Part shown: piece after piece, positions 8,708 to 17,996 of the stretch
How the letters are laid out: each line of letters starts with the position of its first letter
How positions within the stretch are numbered: position 1 is the stretch's first letter
DNA from: Succinivibrionaceae bacterium
Lineage (GTDB): Bacteria; Pseudomonadota; Gammaproteobacteria; Enterobacterales; Succinivibrionaceae
Reading direction: 5' to 3'
Length of the DNA: 64,000 nt
NCBI GenBank assembly: GCA_019420905.1
Contig: JAHZGH010000007.1
Span: forward strand, 70,506 to 134,505
Notes under the pieces: generated by a model
The model's input: the letters and a program-made list of their open reading frames with translations, nothing else
Told to the model about the DNA's origin: nothing
Database searches by the model: none
Position numbers and translations under genes: made by a program

Positions 8708-8937
8708 TTCATAAAATCTTTATAAGTTAACTGATTAATAACGCTTGGAGGCAAAGCATTAAGGATTTCTAGATATCGACAACAGACATCGTAGTTAAAA
8801 TCCATTTCACCAGTTTTTTGATTAACTCGAATAGGCGAACCTAGTTGCCTAATAACTTTCATAAAAGGCTGAGATACTTCTAATTCTTCAATAGTCTTAT
8901 TGCCATGTTGGATGCTGTTCTCTAACTTAATTATCAT
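8647..8937 (-). CDS. Tail assembly chaperone (Mu gp41 / P2 gpE family)
   Basis: This 96-residue protein sits between the tail tube and tape measure genes, the invariable position of the tail assembly chaperone. It has a short beta N-terminus followed by the pattern PPSVINQLTYKDFMKCVRPLL typical of Mu gp41-like proteins. It covers nascent tape measure and guides tube polymerisation. The unshifted product ends at 8647; a -1 shift at 8680-8686 makes the long form. Confidence 0.8.
   Translation of the reverse strand: MIIKLENSIQHGNKTIEELEVSQPFMKVIRQLGSPIRVNQKTGEMDFNYDVCCRYLEILNALPPSVINQLTYKDFMKCVRPLLNFFDSGELPPMTA
8680..8686 (-). other. Candidate -1 programmed frameshift site (T TTT TTC)
   Basis: Within the overlap of the two chaperone frames the minus strand reads TTA AAT TTT TTC in the zero frame, giving the heptamer T_TTT_TTC. 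The downstream frame is exactly -1. This is the canonical X XXY YYZ arrangement, close to the T TTT TTG site of P2. An overlapping A_AAT_TTT heptamer could also slip. Confidence 0.75.
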
Positions 8938-8940
8938 CTT

Positions 8941-9315
8941 TTAATTACCTGTCTGTAAAAATCCATCTATACCTTGAAATTCAAGTGAAGTTGTTCCGTC
9001 ACTCATGGAGCCAGAAATTTCACCTACAAGCCAGGCTTGAGACAGAGTGTAAACCCAGCCGTTTGCGAGCTCTGCTGTAATAGTCATGTTGTCACTCTTT
9101 GCAATTTTGGAGATTGGGAAGCTCGGGGTTAAAAAAGCTGAACATTTAACAAAAGGTATGCGTGGAGTTTCGCTGTAGCCAGCAACGCCAGTGCTGCCTA
9201 TTTTGGTTTCTCTAATTACTGATGTTAAAGGGATTTCTACGCTTCCTTCTACAGCTAACTGTTCGCCATCGACCTTGATATAACAAGTGCCAGCAATGAT
9301 TTTTGAATCTGCCAT
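8941..9315 (-). CDS. Tail tube protein (Mu gpM family)
   Basis: This 124-residue tail tube protein is recognisable by its opening AGTCYIKVDGEQLAVEGSVEIPL and by the small beta-barrel pattern through to LEFQGIDG. It forms the inner tube of the contractile tail and follows the sheath gene with a nine-base gap. Length and order match the Mu/SfV family. Confidence 0.9.
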   Translation of the reverse strand: MADSKIIAGTCYIKVDGEQLAVEGSVEIPLTSVIRETKIGSTGVAGYSETPRIPFVKCSAFLTPSFPISKIAKSDNMTITAELANGWVYTLSQAWLVGEISGSMSDGTTSLEFQGIDGFLQTGN

Positions 9316-9324
9316 TTTTATCTC

Positions 9325-10824
9325 CTAAGCGTTTTCTGAATACTGCAATCTAAACTGAGCCTGCAATGCAAAAATACGTAACTGATTTACCAAATCTGGA
9401 GGTAACAATACATCTACGCGATTTGGATCGTTTGCATTTCTTTCAACAATTAAATACTTAGCAAATAGCTCTGTGTTCTCAACTAAGCCTCGGCGTTCCA
9501 ATTGCTTATATTGAGCAATAAGCTCTGATTTGATGATTGCAGGAGTGACAATCGCCTGACCAGGACCAAAGTTAGTACCGTCATCGGCAAGTTTATGACG
9601 AGGATATTTAGAAGTGATTGCGCCTTTAAGTGTGGTAACAACTTCTGCAAGACTAAACATAGTTGTCACGTCAAGATAAGAGTTGTCAGCATCTCCGAAT
9701 TTATTTGTCTGATAAGTCGTGATAGCTCTTTGGATCATCACAGTACCAGCTGTGTCATAAAGAGTAGCAATACCGTTGTTTAAAAGAGTGTTCTGCTCAT
9801 TGAAGCCAAACTTATTTTCCATGCTTGGTGCCATTACGCTTACAAGCTCTCTTGTCTGCAAAGGACGAGCAGGGTCATTAGTTAAGCACACTGCAGCAGC
9901 ACCGGTTATCGCACCAGCTAAAATAAATGCAGGCTCTGGATGCTTTGCCTCGCAACCGAAAATCGACATATGCTGGTCGTTGCGAGTTTTTCCGAGATTG
10001 ACTAAATTCTCAGCAGAATCTTTCTTTACGCTGAAAATATGGCCGTACTGCATGCGTGCATATGACCATCTACCAGAGGCATCTTGCATCTCATCTTTAC
10101 ATGCGTCTAATCCAGTTGCATCGCAGGATTGAAGGCCAATGTAATAGAATGTATCAGCTTTAATGGCTTCAAATGCCTTCTTATAATCGATGTCACCTGT
10201 ACCGCCTGCTAGTGCTGTAATCTCAACGCTTAAGCCTGAAACAGCCTCTTCGCCTGCAGCATAGCCCAGCACATTAACGGCTAAAGGTAAATCATTGCCA
10301 TAAGTTCCGACCTGTTTTGCTGTTACTTTTACAACTTTATTAGCACCAGTCTCATCAAGAGTAGCCTGTACAGGTAAATCTTTATGTGCAGTGATAGCAT
10401 CAATGATTGCTTGTGCGACTTCAGTATCTTTGGCTCCAGAGGCGACAGGAATCGCAACTTTAGTGCTGCCGACATATAAAGAGATAGTACCTGAAGCTAA
10501 AGCAGTACCAGCTAAAGTAATTTTGCCTGATGCAGAAGTTCCGCTCACGCTGATTGGCAGGCACCATAATTCACCTGCACTATCTTGATTGCGATAAGCT
10601 TCAGCCATCAAAGCCAAAGGCGAGCCTCGACCAAACTTCTCTTTTGCTTGCGTTGCAGTTGAAATAAGATACGGCTTGCCGGCTGTGGCCGTGTCACCAA
10701 TATGCTGACCAATCAGTAAACTTTTTTTGTTTACTGTCGCAGTATTAGCCATTGAGTTGTCGATTTCCGCATAAAAAAGCGGCACTCTGATATTAGATGG
10801 TATGTAGTTAAAACTAATTGCCAT
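9325..10824 (-). CDS. Contractile tail sheath protein (Mu gpL family)
   Basis: This 499-residue protein is the contractile sheath. The N-terminal region starts ISFNYIPSNIRVPLFYAEID and the C-terminal half has RELVSVMAPS and the conserved ending in which the handshake strands lie. An internal Ala/Gly-rich insertion domain (about residues 85-205) is typical of variable sheath insertions. It shows that the virion is a myovirus. A good ribosome site (GGAG) precedes the start. Confidence 0.93.
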   Translation of the reverse strand: MAISFNYIPSNIRVPLFYAEIDNSMANTATVNKKSLLIGQHIGDTATAGKPYLISTATQAKEKFGRGSPLALMAEAYRNQDSAGELWCLPISVSGTSASGKITLAGTALASGTISLYVGSTKVAIPVASGAKDTEVAQAIIDAITAHKDLPVQATLDETGANKVVKVTAKQVGTYGNDLPLAVNVLGYAAGEEAVSGLSVEITALAGGTGDIDYKKAFEAIKADTFYYIGLQSCDATGLDACKDEMQDASGRWSYARMQYGHIFSVKKDSAENLVNLGKTRNDQHMSIFGCEAKHPEPAFILAGAITGAAAVCLTNDPARPLQTRELVSVMAPSMENKFGFNEQNTLLNNGIATLYDTAGTVMIQRAITTYQTNKFGDADNSYLDVTTMFSLAEVVTTLKGAITSKYPRHKLADDGTNFGPGQAIVTPAIIKSELIAQYKQLERRGLVENTELFAKYLIVERNANDPNRVDVLLPPDLVNQLRIFALQAQFRLQYSENA

Positions 10825-10836
10825 TTATTATCTCCT

Positions 10837-11409
10837 TTACCATAAATCTTTAACCTTAAACTTCAAGTCAATTTGTCCGTCAGGCTTGTTATCTTTGCCA
10901 ATTATGTCAACGCCAACATCTACAGTGTGTAATTTTGATGTGTCTTCATTTAACTGCTCTGGAATCCGAGTATCTTCAACATTGATTGCATAAGAACAAT
11001 TAAACTCAAGTTGAATAAACAGCGCTGCAGGACACATTGAGCTGTCTAGAATTTGATAGTTGCTGTACTCATATGTACAGTTTTTGTCTCCTAGAGGAGC
11101 CCAGCCTAAAATTGCTTTGAAAACTTCTTCTTTTAAATCTTCAGCTACATCTACGGCACTTTGGCCACGCATATCAGAACTTGAGACAACCAATACAACT
11201 GCTACAGACGCATCTATAACTTGATAGTAAGAGTTTTCTAATCTTTGTAATGTTTGAGGATTTTCTGAAATTGTGAAGACGTAAGCAGCAGGAAGTTGTT
11301 CAGGATTGATGACATTGGATAAATTTTGATATTCAGCTACTCCAAAAACGCGCTCACTAAAACTTGGACATCGTTCACGCAGCGCTTGAATTGTGCTAGA
11401 TACTTTCAA
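10837..11409 (-). CDS. Tail terminator-like protein (Mu gp37 family)
   Basis: This 190-residue protein lies between the HK97 gp10-like gene and the sheath, the place of the tail terminator or neck protein. The first 110 residues resemble the Gp37/tail terminator family (LRERCPSFSERVFGVAEY and an alternating beta-alpha pattern). The C-terminal 50 residues, with VDVGVDIIGKD, look like an added strand-rich extension. It overlaps the upstream gene by four bases. Confidence 0.7.
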   Translation of the reverse strand: MKVSSTIQALRERCPSFSERVFGVAEYQNLSNVINPEQLPAAYVFTISENPQTLQRLENSYYQVIDASVAVVLVVSSSDMRGQSAVDVAEDLKEEVFKAILGWAPLGDKNCTYEYSNYQILDSSMCPAALFIQLEFNCSYAINVEDTRIPEQLNEDTSKLHTVDVGVDIIGKDNKPDGQIDLKFKVKDLW

Positions 11410-11834
11410 TTTCCAAATCCTTTTATGCTATCAATTACAGCATCTTCAATAATTTCTGATGTTTTGTTTTCTGTGAGTTTTGTAGCTTCGATAATGGGAT
11501 TTTTGCGAGGTTTTAAAGAGCCATTTTTCTTACCATAAAAGAGAACGGCAGGATAAAAAACTTGCGCATCTTTTATAGTGTCTACTTGAGTTCTTGACCA
11601 AAACTTGTCTTTACGTCTTGATGCGTGATTACGAATAGCTCTACGCATATGACCCGTGTGTCTTCCTGGGATTTCACCAGGCTTTGAAACCTCTTTAGTA
11701 GAACAAAGCTTTTTAGCCTGTTTACTTACAACTTTTGACGCTTCGCGCAAGCCTTTCATGAGAACTTTTCTATCAATGTCTTTTACTTTTAAAAGCTTCG
11801 GCATTTGCAAAGATACAGTTAAAAAATTACTCAT
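11406..11834 (-). CDS. HK97 gp10-like head-tail protein
   Basis: This 142-residue basic protein fits the HK97 gp10 family of tail completion proteins: KGLREASKVVSKQAKKL at the start, then the conserved VFYPAVLFYGKKNGS segment. It joins the head connector to the tail and sits in the expected order after the head closure gene, overlapping it by four bases. Confidence 0.82.
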   Translation of the reverse strand: MSNFLTVSLQMPKLLKVKDIDRKVLMKGLREASKVVSKQAKKLCSTKEVSKPGEIPGRHTGHMRRAIRNHASRRKDKFWSRTQVDTIKDAQVFYPAVLFYGKKNGSLKPRKNPIIEATKLTENKTSEIIEDAVIDSIKGFGN

Positions 11835-12238
11835 GACAAACTCTCAGACATCATTGAAGATGTTGTTTGTTTATTATTTTCAGGCAGGATGTCGCCCAAT
11901 TCACAAGCTTCAACTACTGTGAAAACACCATCACCGTTTGCGTCAGTAACACGTGTTGGACGATAAAAACGACCATCGCATTTAATTAAAATACCGTGAG
12001 AAATAGACAGAGCGTCTGTTTTGCCTAAAACACTTCTAAACCAAAATCGATGCGTAGCTTTCTGCTCAATTTGGACTGTGCCCCAATACAAACTGCCCGT
12101 AGGTTCGACTTTTGACCAGCAAGTAAAAATCACCGTATCAATTTGTTTCGCTTGATGATTAGCTAGCGGATAATCTACACGTCTTATAATTTCAATCTGA
12201 TGCTTTAATTCTCCAGATTCTGGAATTGATATAGACAT
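11831..12238 (-). CDS. Head closure protein (SPP1 gp16 / HK97 gp9-like)
   Basis: This 135-residue beta-rich protein starts with SGELKHQIEIIRR, the usual opening of the phage head-tail joining family PF05521, and has the SLYWG...RFWFR middle. It closes the portal vertex once DNA is packaged. It follows the connector gene by two bases and overlaps the gp10-like gene. Confidence 0.82.
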   Translation of the reverse strand: MSISIPESGELKHQIEIIRRVDYPLANHQAKQIDTVIFTCWSKVEPTGSLYWGTVQIEQKATHRFWFRSVLGKTDALSISHGILIKCDGRFYRPTRVTDANGDGVFTVVEACELGDILPENNKQTTSSMMSESLS

Positions 12239-12240
12239 GA

Positions 12241-12579
12241 TTAATCTTCTCTATCGTAAAGAATGAAAGGATCTAAAAGATGCTTAAAATGAACGCTTAA
12301 GCTTGAAGTTGTTGATAGCTCTCTATGCGTATACATATCTCCTACAACACAAAAAATGTATTGCTTAACACCAAAAGGGACATCATCAATGCTTCTAGCT
12401 AGAGCTTTATCGTCTTTTCTATAAATAATCTCGCGCATCATTCTGTGTTCAGCATCATTACAAGCTGATAAAGCATATTGCTCAAGTAAAACATCTTCAC
12501 TGTCATGACTGATGCGCAGATGTGCTTTAATCTCGTCAATCGTTACAGGCAAAATAGGTGCAGTTTCTTGATAAATCAT
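12241..12579 (-). CDS. Head-tail connector protein (HK97 gp6-like)
   Basis: This 112-residue helical protein begins with the family pattern PVTIDEIKAHLRISHDSEDVLL and continues with helices around ACNDAEHRM. It docks beneath the portal as the first connector ring. It is the first gene after the terminator that follows the capsid gene, so its expression depends on read-through or on antitermination. Confidence 0.85.
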   Translation of the reverse strand: MIYQETAPILPVTIDEIKAHLRISHDSEDVLLEQYALSACNDAEHRMMREIIYRKDDKALARSIDDVPFGVKQYIFCVVGDMYTHRELSTTSSLSVHFKHLLDPFILYDRED

Positions 12580-12591
12580 TATTGTGCCTAT

Positions 12592-12624
12592 AAAAAAGCC
12601 CTTACTTCAAAAAAGCAAGGGCTT
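12592..12624 (-). terminator. Rho-independent terminator after the capsid gene
   Basis: The minus strand has the stem AAGCCCTTGCTT / AAGTAAGGGCTT followed by a T run. It lies between capsid and connector genes, where partial termination would set capsid expression above that of the connectors. Confidence 0.8.
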
Positions 12625-12643
12625 GGTCCTAAGTTAGCGATTT

Positions 12644-13855
12644 TTATGCTGCAGCTGTTGGAACTTTCCAAGCACCACCGTAAATGGCAGATGTTTGCTC
12701 AATAGCAAAGCCTAATCTGCGTTCAACTCGAAGAGTAATAAGATTTTGGGTAAAGTTATCAGAATCTGATTCTGACATAGCCAAAGTTATTTCTTCTCGA
12801 TCATAAATAGTACCTGCTAAGGTAAAGTTCGCGATCAGATACTTGCCTTGAGTAATGTTCGCTGAGGTAATTACAGGCACACCCCACATACTCTTAGAAG
12901 CAATGCTTTGAGGCCCGCCTAAAATATATCTGCCCTGTTTATCCTTAATCACGCATAAAGCTGTCCAATCGGCTGGATTTAAAATAAAAGCGCTAGGCAT
13001 AATATTAGTACTTTCCATGCGTGCTTTTAAGAACAAAGCAAAATCAAACAAGTCTGCACCTGTAGGAAGGCTTGGTTGAATTGCGGTAGATGGATCAGTG
13101 TAATTACCAGTGTATAACATACCTGGAAGTTCAGTGGCACCACCTTTACCATTTAAAAGCTGATAGTCAATCTTAGCTCTTAACCCATATTGAAGTTTAG
13201 AGTTGATATAAGCTGATAATGCAGGTGAGTCATCAGATAACTGCTTGGTGATACGAGTCCAATGAGCAACAGTGACAACAGCAGCAGTATCTAAGGTAGG
13301 CTGCGTGAAGGTAGTCTCTGGCTTATTAGCTCCTTCAGCAACTACAGCAGCATTATTAGTCATGGTGCCTTCTTTGACATACTGAATCGATGCTGCCGAG
13401 ATAGGTACATGAGGAAATAAGGCCTCAATATTAAGCGGTGCGTCAGGCAAAGTCAGAATGCCCGGCACCAAATACGGAGCCGCCACAGTAGTGCGGGAAA
13501 TGCTGTTGGCAGCCTGTGTTGTCGAAGGTGTGGAAGTCGAAGGTGTGGAAGCCGCAGCTTCTTCCTTGCTGAAGACAAACCTGCAGGATCTTGCAGAGTC
13601 GAAAGAAGCGTAAGCATTTGATTTGATGAAGCTCTCGCCTAAGGATAAATGCTGTACATCCTGAGGAGCGCTGATGCCTTGCTGCTCAATTTCGGATAAT
13701 GCCTTAGAGAGTTTAACTTGTTCCTCTCCTAATTTCTTTAACTCGTCCTGCATAGCCTTTTGAGAGGCATTGCGATCTTTCTCAAGAGCACTGATTTTAT
13801 TATCAATTGCATCTAAACTCTTGAGGATCTGATTGGTCTCGTTAGTATCTGGCAT
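12644..13855 (-). CDS. Major capsid protein (HK97 gp5 family)
   Basis: This 403-residue protein is the HK97-fold major capsid. Residues 1-65 form a charged coiled coil like the HK97 delta scaffold domain. A Ser/Thr/Pro-rich stretch follows near 108-122, where protease cleavage probably falls, then the capsid fold with TRITKQLSDDSPALSAYINS and LRVERRLGFAIEQTSAI near the end. It lies next to the prohead protease gene and is followed by a terminator. Confidence 0.92.
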   Translation of the reverse strand: MPDTNETNQILKSLDAIDNKISALEKDRNASQKAMQDELKKLGEEQVKLSKALSEIEQQGISAPQDVQHLSLGESFIKSNAYASFDSARSCRFVFSKEEAAASTPSTSTPSTTQAANSISRTTVAAPYLVPGILTLPDAPLNIEALFPHVPISAASIQYVKEGTMTNNAAVVAEGANKPETTFTQPTLDTAAVVTVAHWTRITKQLSDDSPALSAYINSKLQYGLRAKIDYQLLNGKGGATELPGMLYTGNYTDPSTAIQPSLPTGADLFDFALFLKARMESTNIMPSAFILNPADWTALCVIKDKQGRYILGGPQSIASKSMWGVPVITSANITQGKYLIANFTLAGTIYDREEITLAMSESDSDNFTQNLITLRVERRLGFAIEQTSAIYGGAWKVPTAAA

Positions 13856-13856
13856 A

Positions 13857-14513
13857 TTATTCTCCTAATTTTTCTAAAATGCTTTGGATCTTGTTACAGA
13901 TCAATTCATTGTTTGCTTTGTTCTCAACATCTCGCTGATTGATAAGCACACGTTTGGCAACAGAGATTAAGCTCTTTGCCTCATTACGAGAACAGCCAGC
14001 ATCACGCAGTCTTTTCTCAAATTCTGTTATGTTGTTGCAAGTATCAAAATCAATACTCTTACAACTTAAAATTCTGGCATAGTCATCTGCAGGGAAGTTA
14101 ACAATTGAGATCTCATATAACTTCTCAACTTCCTTGATGATCCAATTACTGCCACTTTTCTCATAGTTATCATCATTGACTGTCATGCCAACGCTCAATC
14201 CTGTAATTGAGCCAAATTTGATAGCATTAAAGACCTTCTGAGCTTTTTCTTGATTTAAATCAAGCTCGCCTGTGACTTTCAAGCCCACATCATCTTTGAC
14301 TAAAGATGTCCATTTGCCGATGGGAATATCCAGACGGTCATGATTGAAGAACATAATGGGGCTTTGCTTTTCGCTTAGTACCTTGTCATAAGCTGTGGGC
14401 AAAACAGTATCCCCGTAGCTGTCAATTTGATTAAAAACAGATGCATAACCTTCAACTACACCTGCATCACTAGTAGTTAAACCATTAATGCTTTTGAAAA
14501 AATTTAAGATCAT
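13857..14513 (-). CDS. HK97-family prohead protease
   Basis: This 218-residue serine protease matures the prohead by cutting the capsid delta domain. It has the family order: VVEGYASVFN near residue 20, the catalytic His in MFFNHD, and the catalytic Ser in the GSITGLSVGM segment, then YEISIVNFPAD. The C-terminal 60 residues are helical and probably removed. It lies one base from the portal gene and one base from the capsid gene. Confidence 0.93.
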   Translation of the reverse strand: MILNFFKSINGLTTSDAGVVEGYASVFNQIDSYGDTVLPTAYDKVLSEKQSPIMFFNHDRLDIPIGKWTSLVKDDVGLKVTGELDLNQEKAQKVFNAIKFGSITGLSVGMTVNDDNYEKSGSNWIIKEVEKLYEISIVNFPADDYARILSCKSIDFDTCNNITEFEKRLRDAGCSRNEAKSLISVAKRVLINQRDVENKANNELICNKIQSILEKLGE

Positions 14514-15749
14514 TTATTGCCTCACAGGTTCAGTTGTAAGTGTTGTTTGTGGTGTTTGACTTGCATTTGTTTGTCCAAGTTTGTCCAGTGGCACTAAGTT
14601 GCTCTGGCAGGTCAAGTCATCACCGTCAGGCAAGGGCGGCAGATTTTCTTCAATGCGCACCTCGTTACGGGTTTTCCAGCCGTTCTGCACTGCCTGCGCA
14701 TTCATTGCGCTTCTATCTTTGTCGCTTGCACGCAAAAGGAAAGGCAGATAGAAAGTCACTTCATGATTGTATTTTTCATCTTTGCAGGGCAATCTCTTCA
14801 TAATTGCCTGCTCTAAGCTTCGGCATATTGGCAATATGGTGTTTTTATAGAAATTAGCTGTTACTTGCTCGATATTAGATCCTGCGGCACCACCGTCAGT
14901 ATTAATAAGTGCCGGTGGAACACTAAACCATCTACATAATTCTTCAACTGTGAATTTGCGTGTTTCTAATAATTGCGTATCTGCAGGACTTAAAGACATT
15001 TGCTTAAAATCGAGTCCGCAGGGAAGCACAGGCACACCGCCATTAATGCGAGAGGCATGAAAAGCTTCGGCAATTTCGTGTTTCTGCTGCTTGTTGACTG
15101 TTGCTGTAGTGGTCAAGATGCCGTTAACCTTGCCGCGATTTGCATATAAATCAACCGCAGTTTCTTGACTTAATGCACTCTCAGTAAGCGATGCTCGCAT
15201 ATACTCAAGCTTGGACAAGCCTATAATACCGTTGCCCATGCATTTCCAATGCAGAATTTGATCATGCCTGTACTTAATAATGCGGTTATTACGATCATAG
15301 TACTGATAAACAAGCGTACCATCATTCTCCATATACACTTCCATTTGATCTGGATTTAATGGATAAATAGCTTTAACGGTCTTATCTGTTTTACGCACTA
15401 TCAATGCATAAGCATTACCGCGCAAAGCCCAATTGCTCACCATCGTCTGCCAAAATTCAAATGGAGTCATGGTGTAGTTGGGACTGACGCTGACAATGTA
15501 GTTGAGATTACACAGAGAATCTTTTTCTTTTGATCCGTCAGGATTCACTAAGTACACATGTATAGGTAGAGAAGCAATAGATCGTGATAACAAGTCAACA
15601 CATGCCCACACTGTAGAAACTTGAAGGCCTTGTTCAGGAGTATAACTATGCGAATTACCAACAATAGTCGTCTGTGGTGCAGGAATCTGCCAGCCACTAT
15701 GATCGCTGAGGTTTGATAAGAAGCCTCCTAACCATTTAAAAATTCCCAT
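14514..15749 (-). CDS. Portal protein (HK97 family)
   Basis: This 411-residue protein is the dodecameric portal. Motifs include VSTVWACVDLLSRSIASLP near residue 45, FEFWQTMVSNWALRGNAY, and VEELCRWFSVPPALI, all hallmarks of HK97-type portals. The C-terminus is Q/T-rich. It follows the large terminase gene by nine bases. Confidence 0.93.
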   Translation of the reverse strand: MGIFKWLGGFLSNLSDHSGWQIPAPQTTIVGNSHSYTPEQGLQVSTVWACVDLLSRSIASLPIHVYLVNPDGSKEKDSLCNLNYIVSVSPNYTMTPFEFWQTMVSNWALRGNAYALIVRKTDKTVKAIYPLNPDQMEVYMENDGTLVYQYYDRNNRIIKYRHDQILHWKCMGNGIIGLSKLEYMRASLTESALSQETAVDLYANRGKVNGILTTTATVNKQQKHEIAEAFHASRINGGVPVLPCGLDFKQMSLSPADTQLLETRKFTVEELCRWFSVPPALINTDGGAAGSNIEQVTANFYKNTILPICRSLEQAIMKRLPCKDEKYNHEVTFYLPFLLRASDKDRSAMNAQAVQNGWKTRNEVRIEENLPPLPDGDDLTCQSNLVPLDKLGQTNASQTPQTTLTTEPVRQ

Positions 15750-15758
15750 ATCTATTAC

Positions 15759-17435
15759 CTAGAAAATTAAAGGTCCAACATCATCATCTAAATTATTTTC
15801 GACATCTAAAGCAATGGTTCGATTTATAGCCATAATCAACGCAACTACACCATCTATTTTGTTGTTAGGTTGTTCTTTTCGTGGATATATATTGTCTTTT
15901 GCGTCTAAATGAGCAACAACATTGGACGCCATCCACTCTAAAATAGGATTTCCATCAGTGTGCAAACGCTTTTGATAAACGAGAGCTTGAAGCTCTTTCA
16001 TAGGCTCTGAGAAGTTCAAAACAGTAGGCTTAATTTCGACCATTTCTAAGCCTTCGTCCATTAAGTTCTGTGCAAGTTGATAAGCTTGCCAAGGATCGAA
16101 TGCCAAAGCTAAAGCATCATAGTGTTTGGCATCTTCTAAAAGAAACTCTTGAATATTTTGCAAATCGTTTACAGGACCGTCGGTCAAATGTAAAAGCTCT
16201 TGTTTTGCCCAGCCTTTGTACTGACTATTTGACGACATTTGAACAGTTTCGGAAGGAAGCCAAAACTCGGGGAAAACATAATAATGTATCTTATCGTCAT
16301 CTTCTTTTCTAAAGAAAATTCTAACAATAGCAGCTATATCAGTTTTAGCTGCTAAGTCAATTCCATAAACACAGGGACAACCTTCAAAATCAGATAATTC
16401 AATTTCAGGACGGTAACATTTGCGCCATTTACTCATCTGCATCCAAGCGCTGTTGGCGTTACACCACACGTCTAAGTGTTTAGTTTTAAATCCGTTTTCA
16501 GCGCTTGGATTGGTTAAAGCTAAAGTGCGATTAGCAAAAATCGCTTTAGGCATTACCGAGACATTCCAATTAGGATTTGCCTTAATTAAAGCTTCATCAC
16601 TTCTCCAATCGTCACCTTCATCAATAGTGTAAATAATGCCAAATTGAGACTCTTCCTTAACTGTACCTGTCAAAATTTTGACAACAAACTGGCGCACCTC
16701 CATGCACACACCATCAAGAATAAATCCTGCTGTAGTGATGCACCACAAAAGAGGCTGTGAGCGTTTTCCAATTGAAGTTTTAACTACTTCATAAATTTCT
16801 CGTGTCTTGTGAGCGTGTAGTTCATCAATAATGCCACAATGTGTATTTAAACCATCAAGAGTTGAAGCATCAGCGCTCTTTGCTAAGAACTTTGAATTAG
16901 TGCCTAAAACAACAAGGGATTTTGCTAAAACAGACAAACCGAAAGCAGCTTTCAAATCAGCATTACCGCGAGCCATGGACTGAGCGTCATTAAAAACAAT
17001 GGCTGCTTGGTCACGTGTAGTCGCAAAGCTATATACATCAGCACCTTTTTCACCATCAGCACACAACATATAAAGAGCAACTCCAGATGAAATAGCACTT
17101 TTTCCGTTGCCTCTGGAAACTTCGATGTAAACTTGCTGATAACGTCTAAAGCTTTGCTCATCTACCCAGCCAAAAACAGTTGTAAGAATAAAAATCTGCC
17201 ATGGCTCAAGCTTAATATTCTCTCCTGCGAGAGGACCTTTAACATGTTTTAATAACTCAATAAACTTGCATACCCGACAAGCTTTTTCTTCATCGAAGTG
17301 ATAAGCCCAGCGTTTACGTTTTAAGTCATTAAGTTGACGCTTGCAAGCTTGCTTAACATATAAACATGCTGGCACTTTGCCTGTAAGTACATCATTGATG
17401 TATTTATTAGCAATAGCAACATAATCTCGCTTCAT
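15759..17435 (-). CDS. terL: Terminase large subunit (P27/HK97 type)
   Basis: This 558-residue packaging motor has an N-terminal ATPase and a C-terminal nuclease. Walker A is seen as SRGNGKSA at about residues 109-116 and Walker B as GIIDELHAH at about 196-204. Nuclease acidic residues fall in YGIDLAAKTD, LAFDPW and KIDGVVALI. It overlaps the small subunit gene by four bases. The family packages either from cos or by headful cutting; the neighbouring HNH gene favours a cos mechanism. Confidence 0.94.
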   Translation of the reverse strand: MKRDYVAIANKYINDVLTGKVPACLYVKQACKRQLNDLKRKRWAYHFDEEKACRVCKFIELLKHVKGPLAGENIKLEPWQIFILTTVFGWVDEQSFRRYQQVYIEVSRGNGKSAISSGVALYMLCADGEKGADVYSFATTRDQAAIVFNDAQSMARGNADLKAAFGLSVLAKSLVVLGTNSKFLAKSADASTLDGLNTHCGIIDELHAHKTREIYEVVKTSIGKRSQPLLWCITTAGFILDGVCMEVRQFVVKILTGTVKEESQFGIIYTIDEGDDWRSDEALIKANPNWNVSVMPKAIFANRTLALTNPSAENGFKTKHLDVWCNANSAWMQMSKWRKCYRPEIELSDFEGCPCVYGIDLAAKTDIAAIVRIFFRKEDDDKIHYYVFPEFWLPSETVQMSSNSQYKGWAKQELLHLTDGPVNDLQNIQEFLLEDAKHYDALALAFDPWQAYQLAQNLMDEGLEMVEIKPTVLNFSEPMKELQALVYQKRLHTDGNPILEWMASNVVAHLDAKDNIYPRKEQPNNKIDGVVALIMAINRTIALDVENNLDDDVGPLIF

Positions 17436-17884
17436 AGTTCTAAAAATTCGTTCTTATTCTCAGTCTTTTTGCTTATAGAAATCTTCGATCTACTTGCAGG
17501 AGTAAAGCCCATTTCGGTCATATATCGTCTCAAGGTATCTTGAAGAATGACTTGTGTTTTTAATAACGCATGAGGCCTTGAAAATCCTGTTTCCGCATCA
17601 GTAATAAAATAGCCTTCGTTTTTTAAAATCTTTTGAATTTCCACGAGTTGGGCATAGAGGGTTGCCCATTGTTCAAAAAGCGAAAAGTCCAGCGTAGTGA
17701 GAAGCTCTTCTGGAGCTTGCGAAATCGCAAAAGTCCAAGCTTGTTTTGCTACTCGTGACAGATGAGTCGGAGGCTTTATGTGCGAAAGAGGAGTTTGTGG
17801 AATTGGCTCATTTGCGTTGGTTCTGCAAGGCTGTAAAGTTCCTTGAAGTTTCTTAACAGCGGTGGGTTTTCGAGGTCGAGCCAT
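17432..17884 (-). CDS. terS: Terminase small subunit (P27 family)
   Basis: This 150-residue protein starts MARPRKPTAVKKLQGTLQP, the typical opening of the phage terminase small subunit P27 family, and has P.HLSRVAKQAWTF afterwards. It recognises phage DNA for packaging. The 112 bases upstream, up to the HNH gene, hold no gene and are the likely location of the packaging site. Confidence 0.9.
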   Translation of the reverse strand: MARPRKPTAVKKLQGTLQPCRTNANEPIPQTPLSHIKPPTHLSRVAKQAWTFAISQAPEELLTTLDFSLFEQWATLYAQLVEIQKILKNEGYFITDAETGFSRPHALLKTQVILQDTLRRYMTEMGFTPASRSKISISKKTENKNEFLEL

Positions 17885-17996
17885 AATTTTTTAATACAAA
17901 CTTTCGATAATATATTAATAAACAAGCAAAAAGCTCCATTTTGCATGCATTTATAAAAAACTAGCGGGTCGGTTCTAAACGCTTTAGGGAAACTTT

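Noticed and set aside
17885..17996. A cos site around the GCGGGTCGGTTC segment
   Set aside because: The location between terS and the HNH gene is right, but I see no paired nicking sites and cannot define ends, so it is not listed as a feature.
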